Shown: positions 36,715 to 49,123 of the stretch, in pieces
How positions within the stretch are numbered: the stretch's first letter is position 1
Layout of the letters: the number at the start of each line of letters is the position of its first letter
The notes under the pieces: generated by a model
What the model was told of the DNA's origin: nothing
Seen by the model: only the letters and a program-made list of their open reading frames with translations
Database searches by the model: none
NCBI RefSeq assembly: GCF_000715075.1
Contig: NC_134101.1
Span: 197,366,103 to 197,430,102 of the forward strand
DNA: 64,000 bases
DNA from: Nicotiana tabacum
Taxonomy: Eukaryota; Streptophyta; Magnoliopsida; Solanales; Solanaceae
Direction: 5' to 3'
Made by a program: the position numbers and the translations under genes

Positions 36715-37842
36715 TTTTATTTTCAGTTTAATGGCCTGCTGGAATATTGACAAGTTGATATCTAGTCATTTAAATGACTTGTTAAATGACAAAAATGAAG
36801 AAGAGGAAATTAAGTCAAGAAGATAAGGAATTGATGGCACTATGTCAAACTGCATGTAAGAGTATATTGATATATTATGAGAAATACATTTGCAAAGAAC
36901 CATGTCGTACATCTAAACACACTAGGAATATATTTATCCACGAGATATTACATGGAAACGAGACTCGTTGTTATGAAATTTTTTGATTGAGGAAGTCGGT
37001 GTTTCTTGATTTAAGCAAAGATCTAATTGATAAATGTAGTCTTAAACCTACACGTGGGATGTCCGTGTATGAGGAGTTAGAATATTCTTGATGATTTGTG
37101 CACATGGTGCCAGAAATCAGTTGGTACAAGAGATTTTTTAGCACTTATGAGAAACAATTCATAGGCATTTTTATAGTATTCTAAAAGCTATTGGCAAGCT
37201 TGCAAGAGATATAATTCAACTACATCCAAATTATAATAATGATGCAGGAGATCACAAGCCATGTAACCAACAATATCTCCATTTCTTTAAAGTAAGTTAT
37301 CATTTTTTATTAACTATATTATTGTATTTTACATTATAAATCAAAAACTTTTTGCTGTAAAGTTACATTTAATTTATCCATGTATATATTTATAGGATTA
37401 TATCGGAGCACTTGATGGCACACAATAAAAGCAAGATTACCTCAAAGTTAAGAGATATCATATATCGGGCACAAAGGTTATCCTACTAAAAATATTCTTG
37501 TCATTGTCGACTTTAATATGAGTTTTACATTTGCATGGGTTGGGTGGGAATGAGTGGCTCATGATAATCGTATATTTGGTGAGGCTCTTCATAGACCCGA
37601 ACTGAACTTTCCATATCCATTTGGGGACAAATATTATCTTGTTGACGCAGGATATTCACATATGAAGTGATATATGGCACCATACAAAGGGGATAATGTG
37701 AGATACCACTTCGCAGAATTTCTTCGAGGTGCGACACGGCAATTGCGAGCCCCAAATGGATATAAAGAAATGCTCAATTATTTGCATTCTTCTTGTATAA
37801 ACATTATAGAGCGAACATTTAGAGTATGGAAAGTAAGGTGGT

Positions 37843-40741
37843 TGTAATGACCCGACTGGTTGTTTCATGAGTTACAGTCTCGTTTTTCCCATTTCTGCGT
37901 CTTTATGCATTGTTCAGTTGTATTTCATCGTATCGTGTTGGTTGGTTCGGGTTTGGAGTGGTCGTGGAGTGGAATAAGACATTTAGTCTCTCATTTAGAA
38001 GCTTAAGTTGGAAAAGATAATAGGATATTGACTTATGAGTATAAGGACTCGGATGTGAATTTTGATGGTTCGAATAGCTTCGTTAGGTAATTTTGGACTT
38101 AGGAGCATGTTCAGAATGTATTTTGGAGGTTCGTGGTAGATTTAGGTTTGAATTGGCGAAATGGAAAATTTGGCATTTTCCGGTCGTAGTGAAAATCTTG
38201 ATATCGGGGTCGGAATGGAATTCCGGAAATTGGAGCAGGTCTGTAGTGTACTTTGTGACGTGTGCGCAAAGTTTCAGGTCATTCGGAGGTGATTTTATAG
38301 GTTTCGGCATTGTTTGTAGAATTTGAAAGTTTCTAAGTTCTTAGACTTGAATCCGAGGTTGATTTGATGTTTTGGTGTTGTTTAGAGTGTTCCAACGATT
38401 TGAATAAGTTTGAATAGTAATTTATGACTTGTTGGTATTTTTGGTTGAGGCCCCGAGGGCCTCGGGATGAATTCAGATGGTTAACGGAAGGACGGGGATT
38501 TAGTTTGAGCAGTTAAACTTTGTTGCTTCTATCATTTCCGCACCTGCGGATTGGGGACCGCAAGTGTGATCCTGGCACAAGCGAGATTGGGCTGCATATG
38601 GGGAGAATTGGGGAGATGAGGAGAACTGCAGGTGCGCACAAGGACCGCACCTACGAGACCGTAGGAGCGAGAAGCTGACCGCAGAAGCGGGATTTCCAGG
38701 GTTAAGTGAAAACCGCACCTGCGATGGTTTTCCCATAGGTGCATCGTCGCAGAAGTGACGTTGAGACTGCAGATGCGAAAAACACTGGGCAGAAGATATA
38801 AAAAGGTCTTCTTCGCGAATTTTGCTTAATTTCTCCATTTTTGAAGACGGGGGTGGAGCTTGGGTAGTGATTTCTAAAGAGGGATCGAGGGTTATCAGTT
38901 GGGTAAGCTACTTGGACCTTGTATCTTGGGTTTATGACCATTTTTCATTATTAAATCATCATATTAGTGGAAATTAGGAAAGAAAGTTGGGAGATTAGGG
39001 CTTGAAATTGGAGATATTAAATTGGGGATTTGAGGGACCATATGAGGTCCGATTTTGATGATTTTGGTATGTATGGACTCGGGAGTGAAAGGAGTTTCTA
39101 GTTTGGCAACCTTTTTTGGAATTAGAGACATGGGTCCGGGGCCGGGTTTGAGCTAATTCGGGATTTTTGATCTAATTTGATAATTTTCGTATGGGTTTCA
39201 TTTCCTTTAGCGTATGTTGATGATAAAATACTAATTTTGGTTAGATTTGAAGCATTTGCAGGCCGTATCGGGAGGCAAGGGCATTGCAGGATAGAGTTTT
39301 GGCTTAGTTAAGGTAAGTAACACTTCCAAACCTGGTTCTGAGAGTTCGAAACCCCGAACTATATGTTTTATAATTAATATTGAGGTGACGCAAATGCCAA
39401 GTGACGGGTGTGTAGGCGTGCACCGTGAGAATTGCGGCCTGGATCATTCCATGGCACCTCTTAGTGACTTTTTCTTGATGATACTTGTGTGATGATTATG
39501 TGATTAAGTTAATAAGCTGTAAATCATGCTAATTATCATGTTAAGGCTTCATGCCGATAACTGCTGAAACCCGAGATGTCATTTCTTGCTGTCATATCAT
39601 TAGCTTCATTGATATTCTATACTCAGTCTTGTCCATGTATATCATATCATGTCTCTATCTCAGTTATTGTTATTTGGTACATTATATCGTTGTTCCGGGC
39701 TAGTTTCTTGCTATTATGAGCCCGTGTGTGTAAGACTAGAGAGTTATAACTGAGTGAGGCAAAGAGCTTGATTATGAGTGATAGTATGGGATCGGGCTGC
39801 ACGTCACAGCGGATTATTGATTATGCCTTCGTTGTCTTGTGATAGCGCTTGGGCTGAAAGGAGCCCCTCGGGAGTCTATACACCCCCAGTGAGCGTAGTT
39901 GATGTTATTGAGGGATGGATCTTCCCTAGACATGGATCTTGTCCGAAGTATTTATACCTGGAGATGGATCTTCTCCATAGGGCTAGAATGGCCTTCCTCG
40001 ATACTGGATGATTATGGTTACTGATGTGTATATATTCCGGGATGGATCTTCCTGGGACTAGATGGCCATATACAGTACCGAGTGGTTGACTTAAGAGTGG
40101 AGGTACATGGTACATTTTTCATGCTTTCCGTGCATTGGTACATAGAGATTTGCTGAGCTTTATACTCCACACTGTTCAGATTGTATTTATTTCCTGTTGA
40201 GTCTAATACTTGAACTGCATGCATGCCTACTTTTCTGTACAGTTTAATTGTATTACCTGTTGAAGTTTGGTTCGTCACTACCTGTCAGTCCATAGTTTGG
40301 ACTTGTTACTTACTGAGTTGGTGTACTCATATTACCCCATGCACCTTGTGTGCATATTCAGGTATCTCAGGGCACGGTAGCGGCTGTTGATCACTCCGAT
40401 TGCAGACTTCACGGAGATAGCGAGGTAGCTTCCTGGCGATTGTAGTTCCACTTTTCTCCTTCTCTATCTTCCTATTAGTACATTGTTGCTATTTCCAAAC
40501 TATTTTGGTCTTGTCTTGTTTCGGAACTATTGTAGTATTGCTCATAACTTAGTGACACCCGAGGTCGGGCTTTTACTTTCCAATTTTGTTTTGGTTTAAC
40601 TTTATACATTTTATTGAATTTTAGTTAAAAAATGGTTTAACTTAAGTTTTAAATGAAATATGGATTATTTTGGAAATGTGTTGGCTGGCCTAGGTTCACG
40701 ATAGGCACCATCACGACCGAGTCGGTTTTGGGGTCGTGACA
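37843..40741 (+). repeat. Gypsy 5' LTR with promoter
   Basis: It starts TGTAATGACCCGACTGG and ends GGGGTCGTGACA. It is 2.9 kb, long for an LTR but normal for Tekay-type elements. The CG-rich motif cluster at 38535-38790 is followed at once by the TATA box. Confidence 0.93.
38797..38806 (+). promoter_or_regulatory. TATA box of the Gypsy LTR promoter
   Basis: TATAAAAAGG, preceded by CACTGGGCAGAAGA. The 3' LTR has the same box at 46886-46895. The unrelated Gypsy LTR at 49124-52836 has a similar core (GGGCAGAATATAAAG) on the minus strand. Confidence 0.65.
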
Positions 40742-40744
40742 AGT

Positions 40745-40756
40745 TGGTATTAGAGC
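40745..40756 (+). other. Primer binding site
   Basis: TGGTATTAGAGC, 3 bp after the LTR. It differs by one base from TGGTATCAGAGC, the initiator tRNA-Met site used by many plant retroelements. Confidence 0.9.
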
Positions 40757-40942
40757 CTAGGTTACATAGGTCTCACGGGCCATAAGCAGGTTTAGCAAAG
40801 TATCGCGGATCGGTACGGAGACGTCTGTACTTATCCTTGGGAGGTTGTAGAACCTTTAGGAAAAACTTCACATTCTTGAATTCTTGTCGTGCGAATTTGT
40901 TGACTCTGGTAACTAAACTTCTATTATTCTATTCTCTCACAG

Positions 40943-42300
40943 ATGGTAAGGACACGTGCTACCGGTCAGGCCGGACAACCACCAGTACCACCAATTGAGG
41001 CCACTAGAGGCTGGGACGCGGTCAAAGCCATGGTAGGGGCAGGGGTGTAGCACGCACAACAGCTAGGGCAGCACCTGCAGATCCACTAGCCGCCCCAGTT
41101 CATGATCAGGTCCCAGTTGCGGATGCTCCAGCAGGACCAGCTCAGGCACCAACTGTGCCTATTGTTATTCCGGGTCTTCAGGAGACCTTGGCTCAGATCT
41201 AGACCGTGTGCACTAGCCTTGCTCAGGCAGTCGCAGTTTCTACTATAGCAACTACTTCTCAGGCCGGGGGAGGCACTCAGACTCTCACCGCCCATACACC
41301 CGAGCAGGTTGTTCAAGGACTACAGACACCGGAGGTACCACCTGCCCAGCCGATTGCACCTGCTCAGGATTATATGGTACCAGTTATGCCTTATGAGGAG
41401 CAGCATCGATTGGAAAGGTTTGGTAGACTTCAACCTCTGAATTTCAGTGGTGTAGAGGGCGAGGATGCCCAGGGTTTCTTGGAAAAGTGTCAGAGGATGC
41501 TACGTACAACGGGTATTCTGGAAACCAGTGGGGTCTCGTTTACTACTTTTCAATTTTCTGAAGCTGCCTTTACTTGGTGGGAGGCTTATGAGAGCCATAG
41601 TCCTGTTGGTCAGCGCCTCTTACCTTGCATCAGTTCTCCATTCTCTTCCAGGAGAAGTATGTACTGTATTCCCGTAGGGAGGAGCTGCGCAGGTAGTTCG
41701 AGCAGTTGCGTTAGGAGGACATGACCGTGATATAGTATGATATGAGGTTCTCCGATTTGGCTTGTCATACTATCTGGCTAGTTCCCATGGATAAGGAGAG
41801 GATCATGAGGTTTGTCGATGGCCTCACTTATCAGCTACAGATTTTTCTAACTAGAGAGAGGGTATTTGGTGCTTTTTTGAGGAGGTGGTAGACGTTTCCA
41901 AAGAGATAGAGTCAGTTCACCGCCAGGAGCGAGATGAAAGGGAGGCCAAGAGGCCTCGGGGATCTGGTAGTTTTGGTGGTGTTCGTTTGGGAGGTCAGTT
42001 TCAGCATGGCAGAGGCTGTCCATTCAGACATGCTCAGCCAGCTCGTTCGGGTCACCGTGGTGGATCATCGGGCCATGGTTCTCACAGTTCACATCAGGGA
42101 CACTCATCTCTCAATGCCCTTTTAGCTTAGAGTTCGACTCATGCACCATCAGTTCAAGATTCATCTATGCCTGGTTCTTCTAGTAGGTATCCCGGTACTA
42201 GGGGCTCCCTTCAGTCCCCACCACCATTTGCTAGGAGAGGTTTCTTCGAGTGTGGAGATTTGGGTCATATCAAGAGGTTTTGTCCCCGTCTTATAGGAGG
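40943..42300 (+). pseudogene. Gypsy gag with zinc knuckle
   Basis: It starts MVRTRATGQAGQPPVPP. The capsid part has RLERFGRLQPLNFSGVEGEDAQGFLEKCQRMLRTTGI and EAAFTWWEAYE (41206-41650). A basic linker, ERDEREAKRPRGSGSFGG, follows (about 41925). The zinc knuckle reads FFECGDLGHIKRFCP (42240-42284), with Phe where the first Cys of CX2CX4HX4C is expected. Stops at 41048, 41200, 41694, 41712, 41733 and 42128 all look like former CAG codons. It would form the particle. Confidence 0.88.
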
Positions 42301-42479
42301 TTCATCCCAGTAGAGGAGCCAGCCTTCTACTTCAGCACCAGTTATTTCCCCACCCGCTCAGCCAGCTCGGGGTGGAGGTCAGTCAGTTTGGGGTTGCCCT
42401 ATAGGGAGAGGTCGATCAGGTGGTGGTCAGGCCCGTTTCTATGCACTCCTAGCTAGACCAGATGTTATTGCTTCACATG

Positions 42480-45400
42480 CGGTGATTGCAGGTATTGTCT
42501 CAGTTTGCCACAGAGATGCCTCTGTGTTATTTGATCCTGGTTCCACTTTTTCATAGGTGTCATCATATTTTGCTCATTATTTAGATACGTCCCATAAGTC
42601 TCTTGTTTCATCTATCCGTGTATCTACTCATGTGGGCGATACTATTATTGTGGACCGTGTATATCGGTCTTGTGTGGTAACTACTGGGGGTTTGGAGACC
42701 CGAGTGGACATTCAGTTGCTTTGTATGGTGGATTTTGATGTGATATTAGGCATGGATTGACTATCTCCGTATTGCGCTATTTTTGACTATCATGCTAAGA
42801 TAGTGATGTTGGCTATGCCGGGTGTGCCACGGATTGAGTGGCGAGGTTTGTCGAATTATGTTCCCAGTAGGGTGATTTCATTCTTGAAGGCCCAGCGGAT
42901 GGTTGGGAAGGGTTGTCTTTCTTACTTAGCCTTTGTGAGGGATGTTAGTGTAGTGACTCCTAGTATCGATTCTGTTCCAGTAGTGAGGGACTTTCCGGAT
43001 GTGTTTCCTGCAGACCTGCCGGGCATATCACCGGACAGGGACATTGACTTTGGTATTGATTTGGTGATGGGCACTCAGCCCATTTCTATTCTACCATATC
43101 GTATGGCACCAGCGGAGTTGAAGGAATTGAAGGAGCAACTTCAGGAACTCCTTGATAAGGGGTTCATTCAGCCTAGTGTGTCGCTGTGGGGTGCACCTGT
43201 TCTATTCATGAAGAAGAAGGATGGCACTATGAGGATGAGCATTGATTACAGGCAGTTGAACAAGGTCACAATCAAGAACAAGTATCCTTTGCCTCATATT
43301 GATGATTTATTTGACCAGCTTCAGGGAGCGAGGGTATTCTCCAAGATTGATCTTAGGTCGGGGTATCACCAGTTGAAGATCAGGGACTCGGTATTCTTAA
43401 GATAGCTTTCAGGACCCGATATGGTCATTATGAGTTCCTTTTGATGTCTTTTGGGTTAAACAATGCCCCAGCATCGTTCATGCATTTGATGAACATCGTG
43501 TTTCGGCCTTATCTCGACTCATTCATTATTGTATTCACTGAAGATATTCTGGTGTACTCGCATAGTCAGGAAGAGCACGTTGAGCATCTGAGAGTGGTAT
43601 TGCAGCGGTAGAGAGAGGAGAAGCTTTATGCAAAGTTCTCCAAGAGTGAGTTTTGGCTCAATTTAGTGGCTTTCTTGGGGCACATGGTGTCTAGTGAGGG
43701 TATTCAGGTTGATCCGAAGAAGATAGAGGCGGTTCAGAGTTGGCCCAGACCGTCCTCAGCCACAAAGATTCACAGCTTTCTTGGTTTGGCGGGTTATTAC
43801 TGTCGGTTTGTTCAGGTATTTTCATTTATAACATCACCCTTTACCAAATTGACTCAAAAGGGTGCTCCTTTCATGTGGTCGGATGAGTATGAGGTGAGCT
43901 TTCAGAAGCTCAAGACTACCTTGACCACAGCTCTAGTGTTAGTTTTGCCATCAGCTTCAGGTTCTTATATAGTATATTGTGATGCTTCTCGGATTGGCAT
44001 CGGGTGTGTGTTGATGCAGGAGGGTAGAGTGATTGCTTATGCTTCTCGACAGTTGAAGCCCCATGAGAAGAATTACCCTGTTCATGATTTGGAGTTGGCC
44101 GCCATTGTTCACGCGTTGAAGATTTGGAGACATTATCTCTATGGTGTGTCTTGTGAGGTGTTTACTAATCATCGTAGCCTCCAGCACTTGTTCAAGCAGA
44201 AGGATCTCAATTTGAGGAAGCGGATATGGTTGGAGCTACTAATGGATTATGATATTACTATCTTGTATCACCCGGGGATGGTCAATGTGGTGGCCAATGC
44301 TTTGAGTAGGAAGGCGGTGGGTATGGGCAGTTTGGCATATATTCCTGTTGGGGAAAGGCCTCTTGCAGTTGATGTTTAGGCCTTGGCCAATCGGTTTGTG
44401 AGGTTGGATATTTCGGAGCCTAGTCGGGTCTTACCTTGTGTGGTTTCACGGGCTTCCTTGTTTGATTGCATCAGAGAGCGCCAATATGATGATCCTCATT
44501 TTCTTGTCCTCAAGGATAGAGTTCAGCATGACGATGCCAGTGATGTAACTATTGGTGATGACGGAGTATTGAGGATGCATGGCAGTATATGTGTTCCCAA
44601 TGTAGATGGGCCTCAGGAGTTGATTCTGGGGAAGGCCTATAGCTCGCGGTATTCCATCCATCCAGGTGTCGCAAAGATGTATCAGGATTTGAGATAGCAC
44701 TACTGGTAGAGGAGAATGAAGAAAGTTATAGTGGGATTTGTAGCTCGGTGCCTCAATTGCCAGCAGGTGAAATTTGAGAATCAGAGACCGGGTGGCTTGC
44801 TTTAGTAGATGGATATTCTAGAGTGAAAGTGGGAGCGGATCACTATGGATTTTGTAGTTGGACTCCCACAGACTTTGAGGAAGTTCGATGCTATTTGGGT
44901 GATTGTGGATCGGCTGACCAAGTCCGCGCACTTCATTCCTATGTGTACTACATATTCTTCATAAAAGTTAGCTGAGATTTATATCCGAGAGATTGTTCGC
45001 CTGCATGGTGTACTAGTTTCCATCATTTTAGATAGAGGTACTCATCTCACTTTGCAGTTTTGGAGAGCCGTGCAGCGAGAGTTGGGTACTCAGGTCGAGT
45101 TGAGCACAACTTTTCACCCTCAGATGGATGGGCAGTCCGAGCGCACTATTCAGATATTGGAGGATATGTTACGCGCTTGTGTTATTGATTTTGGAGGTTC
45201 TTGGGATCAATTTCTGCCACGCTCGTGGAGTTTGCATATAATAACAGCTATCAGTTGAGTATTCAGATGGCTCCATATGATGCTTTGTATGGGAGATGGT
45301 ATAGATCTCCAGTAGGTTGGGTTGAGCCGGGGGAGGCTAGGCTTTTGGGTACAGACTTGGTACAGGATGCTTTGGACAAGGTAAAGGTGATTCAGGAGCG

Positions 45401-45946
45401 GTTTCGTACGACGCAGTCAAGACAAAAGAGTTATGCTGAAAGGAAGGTTCGTGATGTGTCTACATGGTTGGAGAGAAGGTTCTACTGAAGGTTTCACCCA
45501 GGAAGGGTGTTATGAGATTTGGGAAGAAGGGTAAATTGAGTCCCCGGTTTATTGGGCCTTTTGAGGTGCTTCAGAGGATTGGGGAGGTGGATTATGAGCT
45601 TGCTTTGTCACCCAGCTTATCGAGTGTGCATCCGATATTTCATGTTTCTATGATCCGGAAGTATATTGGTGATTCATCTCATGTTTTGGATTTCAACACG
45701 GTTCAGTTAGACGGTGATTTAACCTATGATGTAGAGCCAGTGACTATTTTGGAGCGGCAGGTCCGAAAGTTGAGAGCAAAGGATATAGCTTCAGTGAAAG
45801 TGCAATGGAGAGATCGGCCCGTGGAGGAGGCTACTTGGGAGACCGAACGGGAGATGTGGAGCAGATATCCACACCTGTTTGAGGCTTCAAGTATATTTCT
45901 AGACTCGTTCGAGGATGAACGTTTGTTTAAGAGGGGGAGGATGTAA
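42480..45946 (+). pseudogene. Gypsy pol: protease, RT, RNase H, integrase, chromodomain
   Basis: Protease: VLFDPGSTFS then a stop (42525-42560), ending [54 protein letters not shown] (to 43405); after a frameshift near 43395, [11 protein letters not shown] and the catalytic box FTEDILVYS (usually DD; first Asp is Glu at 43540-43542). RNase [37 protein letters not shown] (43666-44379). Integrase: [48 protein letters not shown] (to 45480). Chromodomain end: ILERQVRKLRAKDIASVKVQWRDRPVEEATWETE (about 45745-45850), which in this family guides insertion into heterochromatin. The stop codon TAA at 45944-45946 lies inside the 3' LTR. Many stops and frameshifts disable it. Confidence 0.92.
45929..45941 (+). 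other. Polypurine tract
   Basis: AAGAGGGGGAGGA directly before the 3' LTR. It is also the last coding stretch of pol (K-R-G-R). The same tract is next to the LTR of the element at 49124-59132. Confidence 0.9.
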
Positions 45947-48818
45947 CGACCCGGTCGGTCGTTTCATGAGTTACAGTCTCGTTTCCCCTATTTCTACTTC
46001 TTTATGTATTGTTCAGTTGTATTTTTTTGTATCGTGTTGGTTGGTTCGGGTTTGGAGTGGTCGTGGAGTGGAATGAGACACTTAGTCTCTTATTTAGAAG
46101 CTTAAGTTGGAAAAGTCAATCGGATGTTGACTTATAAGTAAAAGGTCTCGGATGGGAATTTTGATGGTTCGGATAGATTCATTAGATGATTTTGGACTTA
46201 GGAATATATTTTGGAGATCCGTGGTAGATTTAGGCTTGAATTGGCGAAATAAGAAATTTGGCATTTTTCGGTCGGCAATGGAAATATTGATATCAGGGTC
46301 GGAATGGAATTCCGCAAATTGGAGCAGGTCCGTTGTGTCATTTGTGACGTGTGTGCAAAGTTTCAGGTCATTCAGAGGTGATTTGATAGGTTTCGGCATT
46401 GTTTGTGGGATTTGAAAGTTTCTAAGTTCTTAGGCTTGAATTTGATGTTGATTTGGTATTTTGGTGTTGTTTTGAGTGTTCCGACGGTTTGAGTAAGTTT
46501 GAATTGTGGTTTATGTCTTGTTGGTATTTTTGGTTGAGGCCCAGAGGGCCTCGGGATGAATTCAGATGGTTAATGGAAGGATGGGGATTTGGTTTGAGCA
46601 GCTGAACTTTGCTGCTTCTGTCATTTCCGCACCTGCGGATTGGGGACCGCAAGTGTGAGCCTCACAGAAGCGAGATTGGGCCGCATATACAGAGAATTGG
46701 GGAGGTGAGGGGAACCGCAGGTGCGCACAAGGACCGCACCTGCAATACCGCAGGAGCGAGAAGCTGACCACAAAAGCGGGATTTCCAAGGTTAAGTGAAA
46801 ACCGCACCTGCGATGGTTTTCGGGCAGGTGCGTCGTCGCAGAAGCGACTTCGAGACCGCAAATGCGGGAAACATCGGGCAGAAGGTATAAAAAGGTCTTC
46901 TTCGTGAATTTTGCTTAATTTCTTCATTTTTGAAGACGGGTGTGGAGCTTGGGCAGTGATTTCTCAAGAGGGGTCAAGGGTTATCGGTTGGGTAAGCTAC
47001 TTGGACCTTGTATCTTGTGTTTATGACCATTTTTCCATTGTTAATCATGATATTAGTGGAAATTAGGGAAGAAAGTTGGGAGATTAGGGCTTGAAATTGG
47101 AGAGTTTAAATTGGGGATTTGAGGGAACATTTGAGGTCCGATTTTAATGATTTTGGTATTCATGGACTCGGGAGTGAAAGGAGTTTCTAGTTTCGCGACT
47201 TTTGTTGGATTTCGAGATGTGGGCCCGGGGGCCGGGTTTAAGAAAATTCGGGATTTTTGATCTAGTTTGATAATTTTTGTATGGGTTTCATTTCCTTTAC
47301 CGTATGTTGATGATCAAATACTGATTTTAGTTAGATTCGGAGCATTTGAAGGCCGGATCGAGAGGCAAGGGCATCGTGGGATAGAGTTTTGGCTTGGTTG
47401 AGGTAAGTAATGTTTCCAAATTTGGTTCTGAGGGTTCGAAACCCCGAACTATGTGTTCTATGATTAATATTGAGGTGACACAAATGCCAAGTGACAGGCT
47501 TGTGGGTGTGCACCGTGAGAATTACGGCCTGGATCATTCCATGGCACCGCTTAGTGACTTTTTCTTGTTGATACTTGTGTAATGATTATGTGATTAAGTT
47601 AATAAGCTGTAAATCATGCTAATTATCATGTTAAGGCTTCACGCGGATAACTGTTGAGACCCGAGAGGTCGTTTCTTGCTGTCATATCATTAGCTTCATT
47701 GATATTCTATACTCAGTCATGTTCATGCATATTATATCATATCTCAATCTCAGTTATTGTTATTTGGTTCATCATATCGTTGTTCCAGGCTAGTTTCTTG
47801 GTATTGTGAACCAGTGTGTGTGAGACTGGAGAGTTATGACTGAGTGAGGCCGAGAGCCTGAATTTGAGTGACAGTTATGGGATCTGGCTGCACACCGCAT
47901 TGGATTATTGATTATGCCTTCATTGGCTTGTGATAGCGCTTGGGAAGAAAGGAGCACCTCCAGAGTCTATGCACCCCAGTGAGTGCAGTTGATGTTATTG
48001 AGGGATGGATCCTCCCTGGACATGGATCTTGTCCGAAGTATTTATACCTGGAGATGGATCTTTTCCATAGGGATGGAATGGCCTTCCTCGGTACTGGATG
48101 ACTGCAGTCAGTGATGTGTATATATTCCGGGATGGATCTTTCCTGGGCCGAATGGCCATATACAGTACCGAGTGGTTGAGCACTTGAGAGTGGAGGTACA
48201 TGATATATTTTTCATGCTTTCTGTGCATTGGTACATAGAGATTTGCTGCGCTTTATACTCTACATTGTTTAGATTATATTTATTTCCTGTTGAGTCTAAT
48301 ATTTGAACTGCAGGCATGCCTACTTTTCTGTACAGTTTAATTGTATTACCTGTTGAGGTTTGGTTCGTCACTATCTGTCTGTACATAGTTTGGACTTGTT
48401 ACTTACTGAGTTGGTGTACTCATGTTACCCCATACACCTTGTGTGCAGATTCAGGTATCTCAGGGCAAGGTAGCGGATGTTGACCACTCCGGTCGCAGAC
48501 TTCACGGAGATAGCGAGGTAGTTGCCTGGCAATTGCAGTTCCGCCTTTCTCCTTCTCTATCTTTGCTATTTCCAAACTATTTTGGTCTTGTCTTGTTTCG
48601 GAACTATTGTAGTATTGCTCATGACTTAGTGACACCCAAGGTCGGGCTTTTACTTTCCGCTTTTGTTTTGGTTTGACTTTATACCTTTTATTGGATTTCA
48701 GTTGAAAAATGGTTTAACTTAAGTTTTAAATGAAATGTGAATTATTTTGGAAATGTGTCGGCTGGCCTAGTTTCACGATAGGCGCCATCACGATCGGGTC
48801 GGTTATGGGGTCATGACA
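45942..48818 (+). repeat. Gypsy 3' LTR
   Basis: Partner of 37843-40741, from TGTAACGACCCGGTCGG to GGGGTCATGACA. The TATA box at 46886 and the CG-rich cluster at about 46625-46880 are kept. Confidence 0.93.
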
Positions 48819-49123
48819 GTTGTCTATTTTGAGAGATATGCCTTTCTATCATATTGACACTCAAAGAGATATTGTACTGGCTACAATGGCGATTCACAAT
48901 TACATTAGAAAGAAATGTAAAGTGGACAATGCATTTCAAGAAGCTGAGAATGAGAGATATGTGCTACTTGTTGATCCTGATGTTGGAAGATTGCATGCAT
49001 CAATATTGCAAATGTAGAAAATGTGAAAAATAAAGGAGATAATAATTTTGCGATGGCAATTCGTGATCTAATTGCCCAAGATATTTACGATAGTTGAATG
49101 TTTTAGTTTAATTTGGCACAAAC

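Larger units (their letters stand above)
37843..48818 (+). mobile_element. Chromodomain Ty3/Gypsy retrotransposon (Tekay/Del-like), near full length
   Basis: LTRs 37843-40741 and 45942-48818 (TGTAA..TGACA) flank a 5.2 kb plus-strand interior. The interior has a tRNA-Met-type primer site, gag, protease, RT, RNase H, integrase, chromodomain and polypurine tract. The flanking 5-mers are GTGGT (37838-37842) and GTTGT (48819-48823), one mismatch. It interrupts the Harbinger transposase. The LTRs differ by roughly 8-10 percent in the part I compared, so the insertion is old. Confidence 0.93.
36786..49018 (+). pseudogene. PIF/Harbinger (HARBI1-like) transposase, split by a Gypsy element
   Basis: The left half (36786-37842) starts MTKMKKRKLSQEDKELMALCQTACKS. 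After several stops it shows the DDE nuclease: GALDGT (about 37408), then YPFGDKYYLVDAGYSH (about 37611) for the second Asp, and ERTFRVWK (about 37811) for the Glu region. The right half (48824-49018) continues with LSILRDMPFYHIDTQRDIVLATMAIHNYIRKKC, the normal C-terminal part of this family. The chromodomain Gypsy element sits exactly between ..RVWKVRW and SILRDMP. The family cuts and pastes DNA at TAA/TTA targets with a partner Myb-like protein. Many stops make this copy dead. Confidence 0.88.

Noticed and set aside
37237..37870. The Harbinger transposase as a host-domesticated gene
   Set aside because: Many stops and a large insertion between the catalytic and C-terminal parts; no intact frame left.
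38500..38838. Minus-strand open frame of 112 residues, with a similar one at 46562-46927
   Set aside because: Both lie in the same place of the two LTRs and translate the CG-rich motif cluster antisense; explained by LTR structure.
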